DNA of 5,682 nucleotides, taken from Actinomycetes bacterium (lineage in GTDB: Bacteria; Actinomycetota; Acidimicrobiia; Acidimicrobiales; Acidimicrobiaceae). The position numbers and the translations under genes were made by a program. Positions 1-5,405 of the stretch are shown one piece after another. Positions within the stretch are counted from its first letter, which is position 1. Every line of letters begins with the position of its first letter. Location: assembly GCA_021819025.1 (NCBI GenBank), contig JAKASN010000153.1, forward strand, positions 1 to 5,682, in the 5' to 3' direction. Below the pieces are notes generated by a model, which did not search any database, was not told the DNA's origin, and was given only the letters and a program-made list of their open reading frames with translations.

Positions 1-330
1 CTCGCAGTCAACAACTCCGGCATCGGCGACATGGTCTTTACCCTCACCGGCACAAAGTATTTCCCCAGTGCCGCCTACGTCCCATTTGGAAGCTCCGGGC
101 CAAGCGGCAAGGTGCAAGTTGCGGCCCCAGGCAGTGGCCCCGAAGACGGCTTCACCTGTTATGCCTACTATGTCGGGGCAAATTACGGCGGATGTCGATG
201 GGGGGACTTCTCCGGAGCGGTGGCAGTGGGATCGACGGTCTGGATGGCAACGGAGTATATTCCCCCGGCAAGTACGAGGGACTTTTACACCAACTGGGGG
301 ACCTTCATCTTCTCGGCTACGGCTGGCTAA
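1..330 (+). CDS. C-terminal part of a probable exported, BNR/sialidase-like beta-rich protein (5' end outside window)
   Basis: The reading frame is open from base 1 to a TAA at 328-330, giving 109 visible residues with no stop, so the true start lies upstream of the window. The tail is rich in Gly, Ser, Thr, Tyr and Trp, has two cysteines (visible residues 53 and 65) that could form a disulfide, and contains the stretch CRWGDFSGAVAVG followed by VWMATEYIPP and NWGTFIF. From memory, an RWGDYS...ATEYI...NWGT pattern occurs near the C-terminus of secreted beta-propeller or sialidase-like proteins of actinobacteria and environmental bacteria. That family link is recollection, not a search result. 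No membrane anchor or sorting signal is visible, and the protein ends shortly after the NWGT strand. The function (possibly carbohydrate or surface binding) is unknown. A strong hairpin follows 13 bp after the stop. Confidence 0.6.
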   Translation, partial: LAVNNSGIGDMVFTLTGTKYFPSAAYVPFGSSGPSGKVQVAAPGSGPEDGFTCYAYYVGANYGGCRWGDFSGAVAVGSTVWMATEYIPPASTRDFYTNWGTFIFSATAG

Positions 331-342
331 GCAAACTCGCCC

Positions 343-376
343 CTGTCCAAGGCGAAACCGCCCTCGCCTTGGACAG
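343..376 (+). terminator. Hairpin terminator candidate after the exported-protein gene
   Basis: A perfect 13-bp inverted repeat (CTGTCCAAGGCGA at 343-355, its complement at 364-376) with an 8-nt loop starts 13 bp after the stop codon of the upstream gene. No T tract follows on the plus strand, so it does not match the classical intrinsic terminator, but tail-less hairpins at gene ends are common in high-G+C bacteria. The same DNA could also stop minus-strand transcription coming from the broken small gene at 448-703. Confidence 0.6.
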
Positions 377-447
377 AGCGCGAACCATGCGACCTGGGCA
401 CCTTGCGAATTACCAATGTGGGCCACTTTTTGTGGGCTCCAAATAGG

Positions 448-703
448 CTACGACGCCCCCTGTCTGTCGATTAACATGCCAATTGCGTCAGTCTCGCTCG
501 CTTGGCGTGAGCGTGGATTCTTACGCAGCGACTGGGCCAGCTCCGCGTAAACATCCGGCTCGCCTGCATGGTCAAAGCCAGACACATGAGTGCCGCATGG
601 AAGCACCCCCGGCATAGATATCGATGATGAGGTTGTTTTTGGCCACGGCGCAATTGCGCAACTTTGAAGCTGTGAAAGTCCGAGACTTGACCTCGTGCCA
701 CAT
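448..703 (-). pseudogene. Possible small gene of unknown function, broken by one extra base in a G run
   Basis: On the minus strand an ATG at 703 opens a frame (starting MWHEVKSRTFTASKLR) that stops after 43 codons at 572. The adjacent frame continues with plausible protein sequence (THVSGFDHAGEPDVYAEL, then a polar stretch and IGMLIDRQGAS) to a TAG at 448. Removing one G from the run of five (plus-strand C606-C610) joins the two halves into one uninterrupted frame of 84 residues. This could be a real frameshift, programmed slippage or a sequencing error. I do not recognise the family, see no Shine-Dalgarno sequence, and the longer alternative frame starting at 777 is less protein-like in its first half. 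It may also be non-coding. The helicase gene starts 61 bp away in the opposite direction. Confidence 0.3.
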
Positions 704-750
704 CTAGTCATCGCCACTGGCGAGAAACCGCAACCCTTGGCAAACGCTGG

Positions 751-756
751 TAGATT
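751..756 (+). promoter_or_regulatory. -10-like hexamer at leaderless distance from the helicase start
   Basis: TAGATT (TANNNT type, 4 of 6 matches to TATAAT) ends 8 bp before the ATG at 765. Transcription starting about 7 nt downstream would begin at or next to the ATG. The bases just before the ATG contain no purine-rich Shine-Dalgarno sequence, and no good -35 is seen 16-18 bp upstream. A leaderless mRNA is therefore possible; this is inference from spacing only. Confidence 0.3.
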
Positions 757-764
757 GCAGTCAC

Positions 765-2333
765 ATGAAGCAGGCACAAGCTATGTCAGTACTGATGGAG
801 GGCAACTCCGCCTTTCTAACCGGCGCCCCAGGCTCCGGCAAGTCCTACGTGCTCAGCCGTTTTGTAGTTGCGGCACGCTCCAGGGGAAGCATCGTAGCTG
901 TGACCGCATCGACGGGCATTGCTGCAACCCACATCGGCGGCACCACGATCCATTCGTGGTCGGGTTTGGGAGTGCGTAACTCCATCGACGAGCGCGATAT
1001 CGAAGCCCTGGCATCCAAAGACCGACTGGTACGGAGGTATCTGGGATGTGACATCCTTGTCATTGACGAAGTCTCCATGCTTTCAGCTGACTTTCTCGAG
1101 ATGCTCAATCGCCTCGCCAAAGCTCTTCGCAATTCCCAGCTGCCCTTCGGGGGACTTCAAGTAATTCTCGTCGGGGATATGTTCCAGCTCCCTCCCATTG
1201 CTCGCCCTGGGGCAACTGCGCAATTTGCATTTCGGTCCCAGGCGTGGCGTGACCTGGATCCGACACCTCTCTACTTAACCGAGCAGCATCGCCAGTCCGG
1301 AGATGAGCTCCTATGGATCTTGGACGCGATGCGCACCGGAAGCTTCAACGAGGAGCACCGCGCGGTGCTCCTCGGGCGCCTAGGCAAAGCCCCCCAGCCA
1401 GGCGTGGATGTTACCCGTCTCTACTCGCACAACGTCGACGTCGACTCAATCAACTACCGGCACCTCGACGCCCTGACTACGCCACCACGGCGATACCAGG
1501 CAACAACGCGAGGCGCAGCGACAGCGATTGAAACGCTCAGCCGAGGGGTCCTGGCGCCCGCTCAACTTGACCTCAAGGTCGGAGCCGAAGTTATGTTCGT
1601 CGCCAACGATACTGGGCGCGCCTACGCCAATGGTACCCTCGGACGGGTAGTGGGTTTTGAAGACCAGTGGCCCATCGTAGAACTTTGGGCAAACCAGCGG
1701 CGCATCACCGTGGAGCCTCATAAGTGGCAGATCGAAGAAGACGGCTCGATCCGCGCAGCATTAACCCAGGTTCCACTGCGGCTTGCCTGGGCGATCACGA
1801 TACACAAGAGCCAGGGCATGAGCCTCGATGCAGCTCAGGTTGACCTAGGTCGCTCTTTTGCTCCTGGAATGGGATATGTAGCCCTATCGCGGGTACGAAC
1901 GCTGGAAGGCCTCTATCTCCTTGCTATCAATGAAATGGCCTTGGAACTCAATGAAGAGATTTTCGATATCGACCTAGCCTTGCGCTCACGATCGGAAACC
2001 ATCGCCAAGCACACCGTAGAATTCCAAGAAGTGACCCGCTTCTCGGCGACCAGAGCCAGCATCGGACCAAGCGCTGCGGGGAACTCAGTGCTCGATGCCC
2101 TCAAATTGTGGCGCAAGCGACGTGCCAGCGCCGATGGCGTTCCGCCATACGTCGTGGCCCACGATACAACCCTCGAAGAGATTGCAACGGTGCTCCCCGA
2201 TAACGATGCCACACTGCTCAGCGTCAAAGGCATGGGCCCCTCCCGTGTCGCGAAATATGGGTCGGAGATTTACCGAACAATTGGGAGCGTCACAGTTGCT
2301 AAGGCCAGCGCAACAGCATCGGGCAATCCATGA
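765..2333 (+). CDS. Pif1/RecD-like superfamily 1B DNA helicase with C-terminal HRDC-like domain
   Basis: The 522-residue product is an ATP-dependent 5'-3' DNA helicase by family. Visible motifs in order: Walker A GAPGSGKS (20-27), motif Ia TASTGIAA (48-55), Walker B IDEVSM (100-105), a Pif1-signature-like stretch running into GGLQVILVGDMFQLPP (129-144), motif IV EQHRQ (173-177) with its arginine, the UvrD_C_2-type LAWAITIHKSQG (340-351), and motif VI YVALSRVRTLEGL (371-383). Residues about 441-506 look like an HRDC domain (VLDALKLWRKRRA, then LEEIATVLP and LLSVKGMGPSRVAKYG), a helical nucleic-acid-binding module best known from RecQ and RNase D. The ATG at 765 is chosen because the N-terminus QAQAMSVLMEGNSAFLTG matches the usual segment just before Walker A. 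All catalytic motifs look intact. Pif1 helicases resolve G-quadruplexes, forks and recombination intermediates; the role here is inferred. The gene is convergent with the heat-shock operon. Confidence 0.95.
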   Translation: MKQAQAMSVLMEGNSAFLTGAPGSGKSYVLSRFVVAARSRGSIVAVTASTGIAATHIGGTTIHSWSGLGVRNSIDERDIEALASKDRLVRRYLGCDILVIDEVSMLSADFLEMLNRLAKALRNSQLPFGGLQVILVGDMFQLPPIARPGATAQFAFRSQAWRDLDPTPLYLTEQHRQSGDELLWILDAMRTGSFNEEHRAVLLGRLGKAPQPGVDVTRLYSHNVDVDSINYRHLDALTTPPRRYQATTRGAATAIETLSRGVLAPAQLDLKVGAEVMFVANDTGRAYANGTLGRVVGFEDQWPIVELWANQRRITVEPHKWQIEEDGSIRAALTQVPLRLAWAITIHKSQGMSLDAAQVDLGRSFAPGMGYVALSRVRTLEGLYLLAINEMALELNEEIFDIDLALRSRSETIAKHTVEFQEVTRFSATRASIGPSAAGNSVLDALKLWRKRRASADGVPPYVVAHDTTLEEIATVLPDNDATLLSVKGMGPSRVAKYGSEIYRTIGSVTVAKASATASGNP

Positions 2334-2344
2334 TCGCCAAGAGA

Positions 2345-2608
2345 TCAAGCTGGTAATGTTTCATCGAAGTACCAGCCTCGCAGTAACCCAGCCCCTCGGG
2401 CCACGCACTCGGTGCACAAACATTCGCCAATGCAGAGATCTTCGGGATTCCTTGGCTCGATTTTCTTCTTTCCGGGGCTCCAGTGACGAAATCCGCCACC
2501 AGAAGAGCAGACTCCTGCGATGATCGCAACGTCACGTGTCCAAGAATAAGGAGTGAGTTCCCATCTTGTCACAAGGCGAGGAGGTGCATGCCCGAGCGGC
2601 ATCATCAC
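2345..2608 (-). CDS. Possible small Cys-rich protein, zinc-knuckle-like
   Basis: This frame of up to 87 residues begins with tandem start codons GTG-ATG-ATG (2608-2600), 18 bp after the stop of the upstream minus-strand gene, which fits a fourth operon member. The protein has cysteines at 34, 59, 63, 65 and 68 (numbered from the GTG). The segment DLCIGECLCTECVARG resembles the second half of a ClpX-type C4 zinc finger (ICDECV). The first half is CSSGG where such fingers have CxxC; one G-to-T change would restore CSSCGG. No Shine-Dalgarno sequence precedes the start, and the N-terminal 25 residues look unstructured. The frame ends 11 bp from the helicase stop, in convergent orientation. It could be a degenerate zinc-finger gene or a chance frame; the operon-like spacing and clustered cysteines are the only support. 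Confidence 0.35.
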   Translation of the reverse strand: MMMPLGHAPPRLVTRWELTPYSWTRDVAIIAGVCSSGGGFRHWSPGKKKIEPRNPEDLCIGECLCTECVARGAGLLRGWYFDETLPA

Positions 2609-2626
2609 TTCATGAGTGGCTCGATG

Positions 2627-3157
2627 CTACTCCCCGCGCAACTCTTCGTCGGCTTCGCGCGGGAGATCTCTTCGGAAGGCGTCGTAGTATGCCTCATAGA
2701 TCAGGTCGGACTCACGGGCGCGCTGATGACGTAGGCCGGTCAGCACCCAGGCGAGGCGTTGACGAATGTCCGCGAAGTCAACAGTCCCCTCGGATTCGTT
2801 GAGTTCGCCTTGCAGTGATGCAATTGCTTCTTGGAGCTGGCGGTACTGAATGCGCAATCCGCGCACCCGGTTCCGGAGCCAAGGCTGAGTGCGCGCCACG
2901 TCGGAAAGCAAGCTATCTGGAGCGGCGGCGTTTGTTGCCTCCTGCGCCGTTGTCGTGCCGAGCACAGCGAGCGCGCCACGCACCTCGTCGCGCCATCTCC
3001 CTTCGCGACCAGGAGCTGCAGCGCCGAGCGCTGCCTCGAGCCGCTGCATGGCCTCCAGCGTCCGATCCTGGTCGACTTGGCGTTCGCTAATGCGATCGTG
3101 TTGGGCCCCATGAAGCTCTGGCACCTCTTCAATCGGTACTTTCTCCGTCGGTGACAT
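2627..3157 (-). CDS. Conserved helical protein of unknown function in the hsp20 operon
   Basis: The 176-residue product is soluble and mostly helical, with no signal peptide, membrane segment or cysteine. A charged N-terminus is followed by a helical region starting at about residue 30, with LEAMQRLEAAL, APGREGRWRDEV (48-59), PDSLLSDV (80-87), a long amphipathic helix at about 92-120 (WLRNRVRGLRIQYRQLQ), and a C-terminal motif RHQRARESDLIYEAYYDAF (143-161). From memory, actinobacterial hypothetical proteins carry the same APGRE.RW, PDGLL and HRQRGADLVYEAY landmarks, some described as hemerythrin-like, but no metal-binding His/Glu set is evident here. The ATG at 3157 follows GGAAGAG at a workable distance. 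It lies 145 bp downstream of the MerR gene on the same strand, so it may be co-transcribed or have its own promoter. Its place behind hsp20 and an hspR-like gene suggests a stress role, which is inference. Confidence 0.8.
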   Translation of the reverse strand: MSPTEKVPIEEVPELHGAQHDRISERQVDQDRTLEAMQRLEAALGAAAPGREGRWRDEVRGALAVLGTTTAQEATNAAAPDSLLSDVARTQPWLRNRVRGLRIQYRQLQEAIASLQGELNESEGTVDFADIRQRLAWVLTGLRHQRARESDLIYEAYYDAFRRDLPREADEELRGE

Positions 3158-3227
3158 CCTGATCTCTTCCGTGGTGGGATTGTCGTTTCGCGCAGCGACG
3201 AGCCCTCCATGCCCAGCTCGCTACTCG

Positions 3228-3241
3228 TTGATCAAATTGAT
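3228..3241. promoter_or_regulatory. Overlapping short palindromes upstream of the helical-protein gene
   Basis: TTGATCAA (3228-3235) overlaps ATCAA-A-TTGAT (3231-3241) in the 145-bp gap between the MerR-type gene and the helical-protein gene, 71-84 bp before the latter's ATG. It could be an operator for a separate promoter of that gene, but the repeats are short and no convincing -35/-10 pair lies next to them. Confidence 0.2.
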
Positions 3242-3302
3242 GACTATTGCGAAAAGCAACGCAGCCTAACCGCGCGAGAACCACTTCACCCTGTCAAATC
3301 GC

Positions 3303-3599
3303 TCAACGTGTGCGGAGCTCAGCAACCTGACGTTGGAGGTCGAGGACTTGGGCTTCGAGCAGCAAAATGCGACGAATGCCCGCGATGGTCATTCCTTCGC
3401 CAGTGAGGGCAACTATCCGCTCGACTTTGCGAACCTCCTGCCGCGTATACCGACGTTGGCCCCCGTCAGAACGCGCTGGCTGGACGACCTCTTCGCTATC
3501 TAACCGTCGCAAGAACGCTGGCTGGACATCGAGCATACCGGCAACCTGGCCGATGGTATAGAGCGGCGCGTAATCGTCGTCTAACGCGAGCGGCTGCAT
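3303..3599 (-). CDS. MerR-family regulator, HspR-like (heat-shock repressor type)
   Basis: The 98-residue protein has an N-terminal winged helix-turn-helix (YTIGQVAGMLDVQPAFLRRLD, about 14-34), the MerR wing motif GGQRRYT (46-52), GMTIAGIRRIL (69-79), and a short coiled-coil tail (LLLEAQVLDLQRQVAEL, 79-95). The GMTIAGIRRILLLE segment and lack of a C-terminal ligand domain fit HspR-type repressors, which bind inverted repeats before chaperone genes, rather than metal- or drug-sensing MerR proteins. The recognition helix has FLRRLD where classical HspR usually has TLRxYD, so it is an HspR-like variant. The ATG at 3599 follows AAAGG at 9 nt. It starts 65 bp after the hsp20 stop on the same strand, so co-transcription and autoregulation of the operon are likely (inference). 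Confidence 0.85.
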   Translation of the reverse strand: MQPLALDDDYAPLYTIGQVAGMLDVQPAFLRRLDSEEVVQPARSDGGQRRYTRQEVRKVERIVALTGEGMTIAGIRRILLLEAQVLDLQRQVAELRTR

Positions 3600-3664
3600 T
3601 GCTGTTTACCTTTCATGGTGGATGGCGACGAGAGTCCACAGTTGTGAGAACCCTCGCCACACCC

Positions 3665-4090
3665 TTAGACGCTGATGGATTTTCGGACTTTGTGATCGGT
3701 AGCGATCGGCACCTTGCGCGGCTTCGCGCTCTCGGCCACCGGGATCCTCAGCGTCAGCACACCATCAATGTACTCCGCCTCGATATTCTCGGTGTCAAGG
3801 GTCTCTCCCAAGAAGAGCTGACGGCTGAAGGTACCCTGCGGGCGCTCCCCGAGGATCCATTCGGCTCCTTCGATTGAAGAGCGTGCACGCTCGGCGCGCA
3901 CGGTGGCCACATTTTGTTCGACAGTGAGGTCGATCGACTCCGGCTCGACACCAGGGAGATCAAACTGCACAGTAAATATGTCGCCCTTGCGATAGGCATC
4001 AATTGGCATCGCCGCAGGGCGCGTAGGGGTGCCAAAGACCTCCTCGGCCAAGCGGTCGAGGGATCGGAACGGGTCGGTACGCATCAACAT
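3665..4090 (-). CDS. Small heat-shock protein, Hsp20/alpha-crystallin family
   Basis: An ATP-independent chaperone of 141 residues, normal length for the family, that holds unfolding proteins in the cytoplasm until refolding machines act. The short N-terminal arm (MLMRTDPFRSLDRLAEEVFG) is typical of class A bacterial Hsp20. The alpha-crystallin domain spans about 28-118, with DAYRKGDIFTVQFDLPGVEP (31-50), IDLTVEQNVATVRAER (53-68), the FSRQLFLG strand (88-95) and the signature GVLTLRIP (110-117). KVPI (126-129) is a candidate for the C-terminal tail motif used in oligomer assembly. The ATG at 4090 is chosen because AAGGAGG lies 8 nt upstream (4105-4099); an in-frame start at 4138 would add 16 residues unlike the family and place the Shine-Dalgarno sequence inside the gene. 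It is the first gene of the minus-strand operon and has its own promoter. Confidence 0.96.
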   Translation of the reverse strand: MLMRTDPFRSLDRLAEEVFGTPTRPAAMPIDAYRKGDIFTVQFDLPGVEPESIDLTVEQNVATVRAERARSSIEGAEWILGERPQGTFSRQLFLGETLDTENIEAEYIDGVLTLRIPVAESAKPRKVPIATDHKVRKSISV

Positions 4091-4098
4091 CGGTCGCT

Positions 4099-4105
4099 CC
4101 TCCTT
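4099..4105 (-). promoter_or_regulatory. Strong ribosome binding site of hsp20
   Basis: AAGGAGG on the minus strand, 8 nt before the ATG at 4090. It is the strongest Shine-Dalgarno sequence among the minus-strand genes here and decides the start of hsp20 against the upstream in-frame codon at 4138. Confidence 0.85.
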
Positions 4106-4152
4106 CTGCGATGAAACACGATGGCTTGCCCTCCACATGGAGATTACATATA

Positions 4153-4181
4153 ACTCTAGCTATAGGTTTATTCTTTGTCAA
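4153..4181 (-). promoter_or_regulatory. Sigma-70-type promoter of the hsp20 operon with possible HspR half-sites
   Basis: On the minus strand TTGACA (4181-4176, perfect -35) is followed after 17 bp by TAGAGT (4158-4153, 4 of 6 to TATAAT). It lies in an AT-rich patch: 4141-4200 has about 25% G+C, far below its surroundings. Transcription would start near 4146, leaving a leader of about 55 nt before the hsp20 ATG. CTTGACA (4182-4176) and CTAGAGT (4159-4153) resemble the CTTGAGT half-site of the HspR-associated inverted repeat but lie in direct orientation 23 bp apart, overlapping the -35 and -10. Repressor binding here is inference. Confidence 0.7.
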
Positions 4182-4270
4182 GTCATAATTAAGTTGAATT
4201 CGTACTGTTGATGTCTTGCCTAGGTGCCAATGAGGACTAGCTCTGGATACTTTCATCGATGCATGGAAGT

Positions 4271-4349
4271 CTCGGGTGCACGGGGGTGGGATTAAGGCGA
4301 TTCGCCCCTCGGCTGCACCTTCTTGTCTTCAGGCGATAAGGATTCGCCC
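4271..4349. repeat. Two interleaved short direct-repeat pairs
   Basis: CTCGGGTGCAC (4271-4281) recurs as CTCGGCTGCAC (4308-4318), 10 of 11 identical. GATTCGCCC (4299-4307) recurs exactly at 4341-4349. The first GATTCGCCC also lies in an odd palindrome GGCGA-T-TCGCC (4297-4307). Such short repeats can arise by chance. Confidence 0.35.
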
Positions 4350-4531
4350 ACTAGTGGTGGTGAGCCAGATTAGTTTCTCGACCCGCAGCGTGCTTGTCGT
4401 CTTCCCAAGCTCGCCTATAGCTCCTTGGTCCGAGGCAAAACGGCTTCGAGAGCACCTGAGTCTTCAAGACAATTTCTACAATTACCAGGAGAAACCATTA
4501 GGCCAAGGGCTCGGTGTCCACAAGTGTTAAC

Positions 4532-4601
4532 GGCCATTGAGAAATGCATGCTCGCGGCCACGAAAAATGCATACGGGTGGCCATCACTTTTGCATACTTT
4601 A
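4532..4601. repeat. Three imperfect tandem units of 23-24 bp alternating GGCCA and TGCAT
   Basis: GGCCA occurs at 4532, 4556 and 4579, and TGCAT at 4545, 4568 and 4591, so both motifs recur in strict alternation with a 23-24-bp period. The first two units share AAATGCAT and GGCCAY in full; the third has TTTTGCAT. The AT bases before TGCAT and variable G+C between motifs resemble an iteron or protein-binding array. It is too short and too irregular for CRISPR. Confidence 0.5.
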
Positions 4602-4836
4602 CCACCGCTCGCGTTTATGGGATCCGCCTTTTTCCGGCAATCGGGGTGACCGTATGAGTTCTCCGGTTGGCATCCCAGCCTCGATCAGAGCCGCTGTCCC
4701 AACTCGCTAAAAGATTCCTACCGCTTTTAGGACCTCATATGGTGAACTTCACAAAACCATGCCGTGCTGAGACTGGCGCATTGGCCCGACTTGAATCTCT
4801 AAAGTCCCACCGCAACATTGTTCCTTGGGTGGAGGC

Positions 4837-4940
4837 GGGATTGGGTGAAGCCCAAGATGCCCCGGATCCCGACGCGGGGTCAAAGGAGCGCAGCGACTAG
4901 ACCCCCAAGGGTCCGGGGCTACGCTGGGGTTCCCAATCCC
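4837..4940. repeat. Long nested hairpin (104 nt), possible structured RNA or element end
   Basis: Three coaxial stems pair in order: GGGATTGGG (4837-4845) with CCCAATCCC (4932-4940); GCCCCGGA plus CCC (4859-4870, one bulged T at 4867) with GGG plus TCCGGGGC (4909-4919); and GGGGTC (4876-4881) with GACCCC (4900-4905), closing an 18-nt loop at 4882-4899. A short CCCA/TGGG pairing lies between the outer two stems. Together this gives about 30 pairs in one foldable unit. No gene overlaps it convincingly on either strand, and it sits beyond the 3' end of the transposon operon. Confidence 0.6.
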
Positions 4941-4952
4941 CGATCCACACCA

Positions 4953-4994
4953 CAAAGCCCGGCCAAGCGCGGTGTCGGGCTTGGCGGGGCTTTG
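4953..4994 (-). terminator. Strong hairpin downstream of the istB/zinc-ribbon operon
   Basis: A 16-bp inverted repeat with one mismatch (CAAAGCCCGGCCAAGC at 4953-4968 against 4979-4994) with a 10-nt loop starts about 36 bp past the zinc-ribbon gene's stop. There is no T tract on either strand. It probably ends transcription of the minus-strand transposon operon and could also act on plus-strand read-through; it may instead be part of the element's terminal structure. Confidence 0.6.
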
Positions 4995-5030
4995 GGCTCT
5001 TATACCGATACTGCTGGGGAGCTGGGCCTT

Positions 5031-5405
5031 CTAGATTTCTCCCATCAGTTCGGCTACTGCGAGGGGCTCATCACAATGCGGGCACAGTCCGCCGATGCCA
5101 ACGCGCGCCATGAAGAGGCCACAATCACCGCAGCGCTGAATGCCGAGTTCGCGCATCCCACAAGAGGGGCATTGGTAAACACTGGCACTGCGGCGGGGTT
5201 TACTCAACCCAACCACGGCGCTACTCGCCAATCCCTGGTGCCGTCTGCGATAGGCCACATGCTTGCATTTCACCGAACAATAGATCCGCCGACCGCTGGG
5301 CAGGAATTGACACCCGCAGACCGGACAAGCCCTCTGGGCTGCAGAGTTGCCTATCGTCGCGCTATCGTCGCGCCACCCTGAATTGCCAGTGGGACCCTGA
5401 CTCAT
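5031..5405 (-). CDS. Small multi-zinc-ribbon protein, third gene of an IS21-like operon
   Basis: The 124-residue protein has paired cysteines in three clusters. The first, ACPVCGCQFLPSGRRIYCS then KCKHVAYRRR (26-55), fits a small treble-clef zinc finger (Cys 27, 30, 43, 47) followed by a basic patch. The second is CPSC and CGDC (79-82 and 92-95), a C4 zinc ribbon. The third is a lone CPHC pair (108-111) in GLCPHCDEPLAVAEL near the C-terminus. The ATG overlaps the istB stop as ATGA (5405-5402), so translation is probably coupled; AGGGG in the end of istB may serve as its ribosome site. From memory, proteins with this CPSCG...RCPDC...GLGGLCPHCDEP layout recur next to istB in actinobacterial elements, usually as hypothetical proteins. 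DNA binding or help in target choice is plausible but unproven. Confidence 0.85.
   Translation of the reverse strand: MSQGPTGNSGWRDDSATIGNSAAQRACPVCGCQFLPSGRRIYCSVKCKHVAYRRRHQGLASSAVVGLSKPRRSASVYQCPSCGMRELGIQRCGDCGLFMARVGIGGLCPHCDEPLAVAELMGEI

Larger units (their letters stand above)
4215..4836. other. Non-coding stretch between the hsp20 promoter and the IS21-like region
   Basis: No frame in these 620 bp has a recognisable family, a good ribosome site and protein-like composition together. What can be seen: two interleaved direct-repeat pairs at 4271-4349, a perfect 10-bp palindrome CCACTAGTGG (4348-4357), a cluster of three imperfect 23-24-bp units (4532-4601), and a small 7-bp inverted repeat CTAAAAG/CTTTTAG (4707-4730). 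It may be decayed mobile-element or regulatory DNA. Confidence 0.5.

Noticed and set aside
68..550. Plus-strand open frame of 160 codons
   Set aside because: It overlaps the exported-protein frame out of phase, runs through the 343-376 hairpin, and is Arg/Pro/Ser-rich with no recognisable motif.
648..659. Perfect 12-bp palindrome GCGCAATTGCGC
   Set aside because: It is isolated, lies inside the putative broken gene and has no promoter near it; it may be chance.
2331..2347. TGATC/GATCA inverted repeat at the helicase stop as a terminator
   Set aside because: Only 5 bp of AT-containing stem and no T tract; too weak.
2740..3210. Minus-strand frame of 156 codons overlapping the helical-protein gene
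   Set aside because: It is out of phase with a better-supported conserved frame, and has shadow-like composition rich in Arg, Ser and Cys.
4091..4138. Longer hsp20 form starting at 4138
   Set aside because: The added 16 residues do not fit the family, and the strong AAGGAGG lies correctly placed for the ATG at 4090.
4276..4530. Plus-strand frame of 84 codons
   Set aside because: Its composition is not protein-like, it has no ribosome site, and it covers short direct repeats and a palindrome.
4532..4601. CRISPR array
   Set aside because: There are only three imperfect units, no spacers distinct from the repeats, and no cas genes.
4667..4900. Plus-strand frame of 77 codons in the non-coding stretch
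   Set aside because: It has no ribosome site and no recognisable motif, and it ends inside the nested hairpin.
4838..4945. tRNA-like look of the GGGGTTCCCAATCCCC stretch within the hairpin
   Set aside because: The loop lacks the TTCRANT consensus, and no acceptor, D-arm and anticodon arrangement can be built; pairing is better explained by the nested stems.
4818..5381. Plus-strand open frame of 187 codons
   Set aside because: It runs antisense to the zinc-ribbon gene, whose cysteine pairs and ATGA overlap with istB are far stronger evidence, and its start lies inside the nested hairpin.
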